This document shows, piece by piece, positions 63,914 to 64,000 of a DNA stretch of 64,000 nucleotides. A program made the translations under genes and the position numbers. The notes under the pieces are model-generated. The model was not told where the DNA came from. It saw only the letters and a list, made by a program, of their open reading frames with translations, and searched no databases. The first letter of the stretch is position 1. Every line of letters begins with the position of its first letter. Where the stretch lies: assembly GCF_001559075.2 (NCBI RefSeq), contig NZ_CP014015.2, positions 186,001-250,000 on the forward strand, read 5' to 3'. Origin of the DNA: Citrobacter amalonaticus. Lineage in GTDB: Bacteria > Pseudomonadota > Gammaproteobacteria > Enterobacterales > Enterobacteriaceae.

Positions 63914-64000
63914 TCAGGCCGTGCGCGCGACCGCATCGCGTGACGCAGCATCACGCTCATCGCCCACCAGTTCACTCAACTGTCCGTTACGCATTTCCAG
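63914..64000 (-). CDS. yojI: YojI, C-terminal end (ABC exporter, cut by window edge)
   Basis: The last 28 codons of a minus-strand gene are visible (LEMRNGQLSEL then VGDERDAASRDAVARTA and TGA). They match the recalled C-terminus of E. coli YojI, a fused permease-ATPase that exports microcin J25, and the position after mqo agrees with E. coli. The rest lies beyond base 64000. Confidence 0.85.
   Translation of the reverse strand: MEMRNGQLSELVGDERDAASRDAVARTA

Noticed and set aside
1..64000. CRISPR arrays, transposases, toxin-antitoxin pairs or prophage modules
   Set aside because: No spaced direct-repeat array and no coding sequence with such domains was seen in any part of the window.

Overview
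The window is a chromosomal segment of an Enterobacteriaceae member, about 53-54% GC by eye. Gene order follows the Escherichia coli K-12 stretch lysP - yeiE - fruBKA - yejABEF - ccm/nap - mqo - yojI almost gene for gene, and many proteins have exactly the K-12 length. The departures from that order (a torCAD-like operon, gtrABC beside tRNA-Pro, a SulP transporter plus mgtE before yojI) suggest Citrobacter or a close relative. The genus is inferred from recalled gene content and was not tested by any search.

Layout. 1-4.8 kb: lysP (cut by the window edge), the LysR regulator yeiE divergent from the exporter yeiH, then nfo and yeiI. 4.9-12.2 kb: the pseudouridine operon psuK-psuG-psuT and the fructose PTS operon fruB-fruK-fruA, both on the minus strand. 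12.5-14.7 kb: setB, yeiW and the EF-P paralogue yeiP. 14.7-22 kb: an accessory block absent from the K-12 order, with a torC-torA-torD-like TMAO reductase operon divergent from a MocR-type (GntR/aminotransferase) regulator, then uxuA divergent from yeiQ. 23.6-34.1 kb: yeiR, lpxT, mepS, pdeN, the yejABEF peptide/microcin C importer and yejG. 34.4-42 kb: bcr, rsuA, radD, rplY, yejK, yejL, yejM. 42.0-45.2 kb: tRNA-Pro(GGG) followed by a gtrABC O-antigen glucosylation cluster. 45.2-58.4 kb: narP, then the periplasmic nitrate reductase and cytochrome c maturation genes in one minus-strand run, napFDAGHBC-ccmABCDEFGH. 58.5-64 kb: ecotin, mqo, a SulP-family transporter without a STAS domain, mgtE, and the 3' end of yojI.

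How parts work together. NarP is the expected nitrate/nitrite regulator of the nap-ccm run, and a 16-bp NarP/NarL-type palindrome sits upstream of napF. The ccm genes supply covalently attached haem to NapB, NapC and the TorC-like cytochrome. yeiQ and uxuA share an intergenic region with two ExuR/UxuR-like operators and a CRP-like site, which links the poorly characterised dehydrogenase YeiQ to hexuronate catabolism. PsuK, PsuG and PsuT form a pseudouridine salvage pathway; the neighbouring YeiI is a PsuK paralogue with an N-terminal winged helix and an altered GAGD motif, so it may be a sensor or regulator.

No CRISPR array, transposase, integrase or wholly novel multi-gene system was seen. 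The best leads are the MocR-linked tor locus, the uxuA/yeiQ control region, the psu operator and YeiI, and the gtr cluster in the tRNA-Pro/narP gap. A former yojO reading frame is also broken while the NarP site inside it stays intact.
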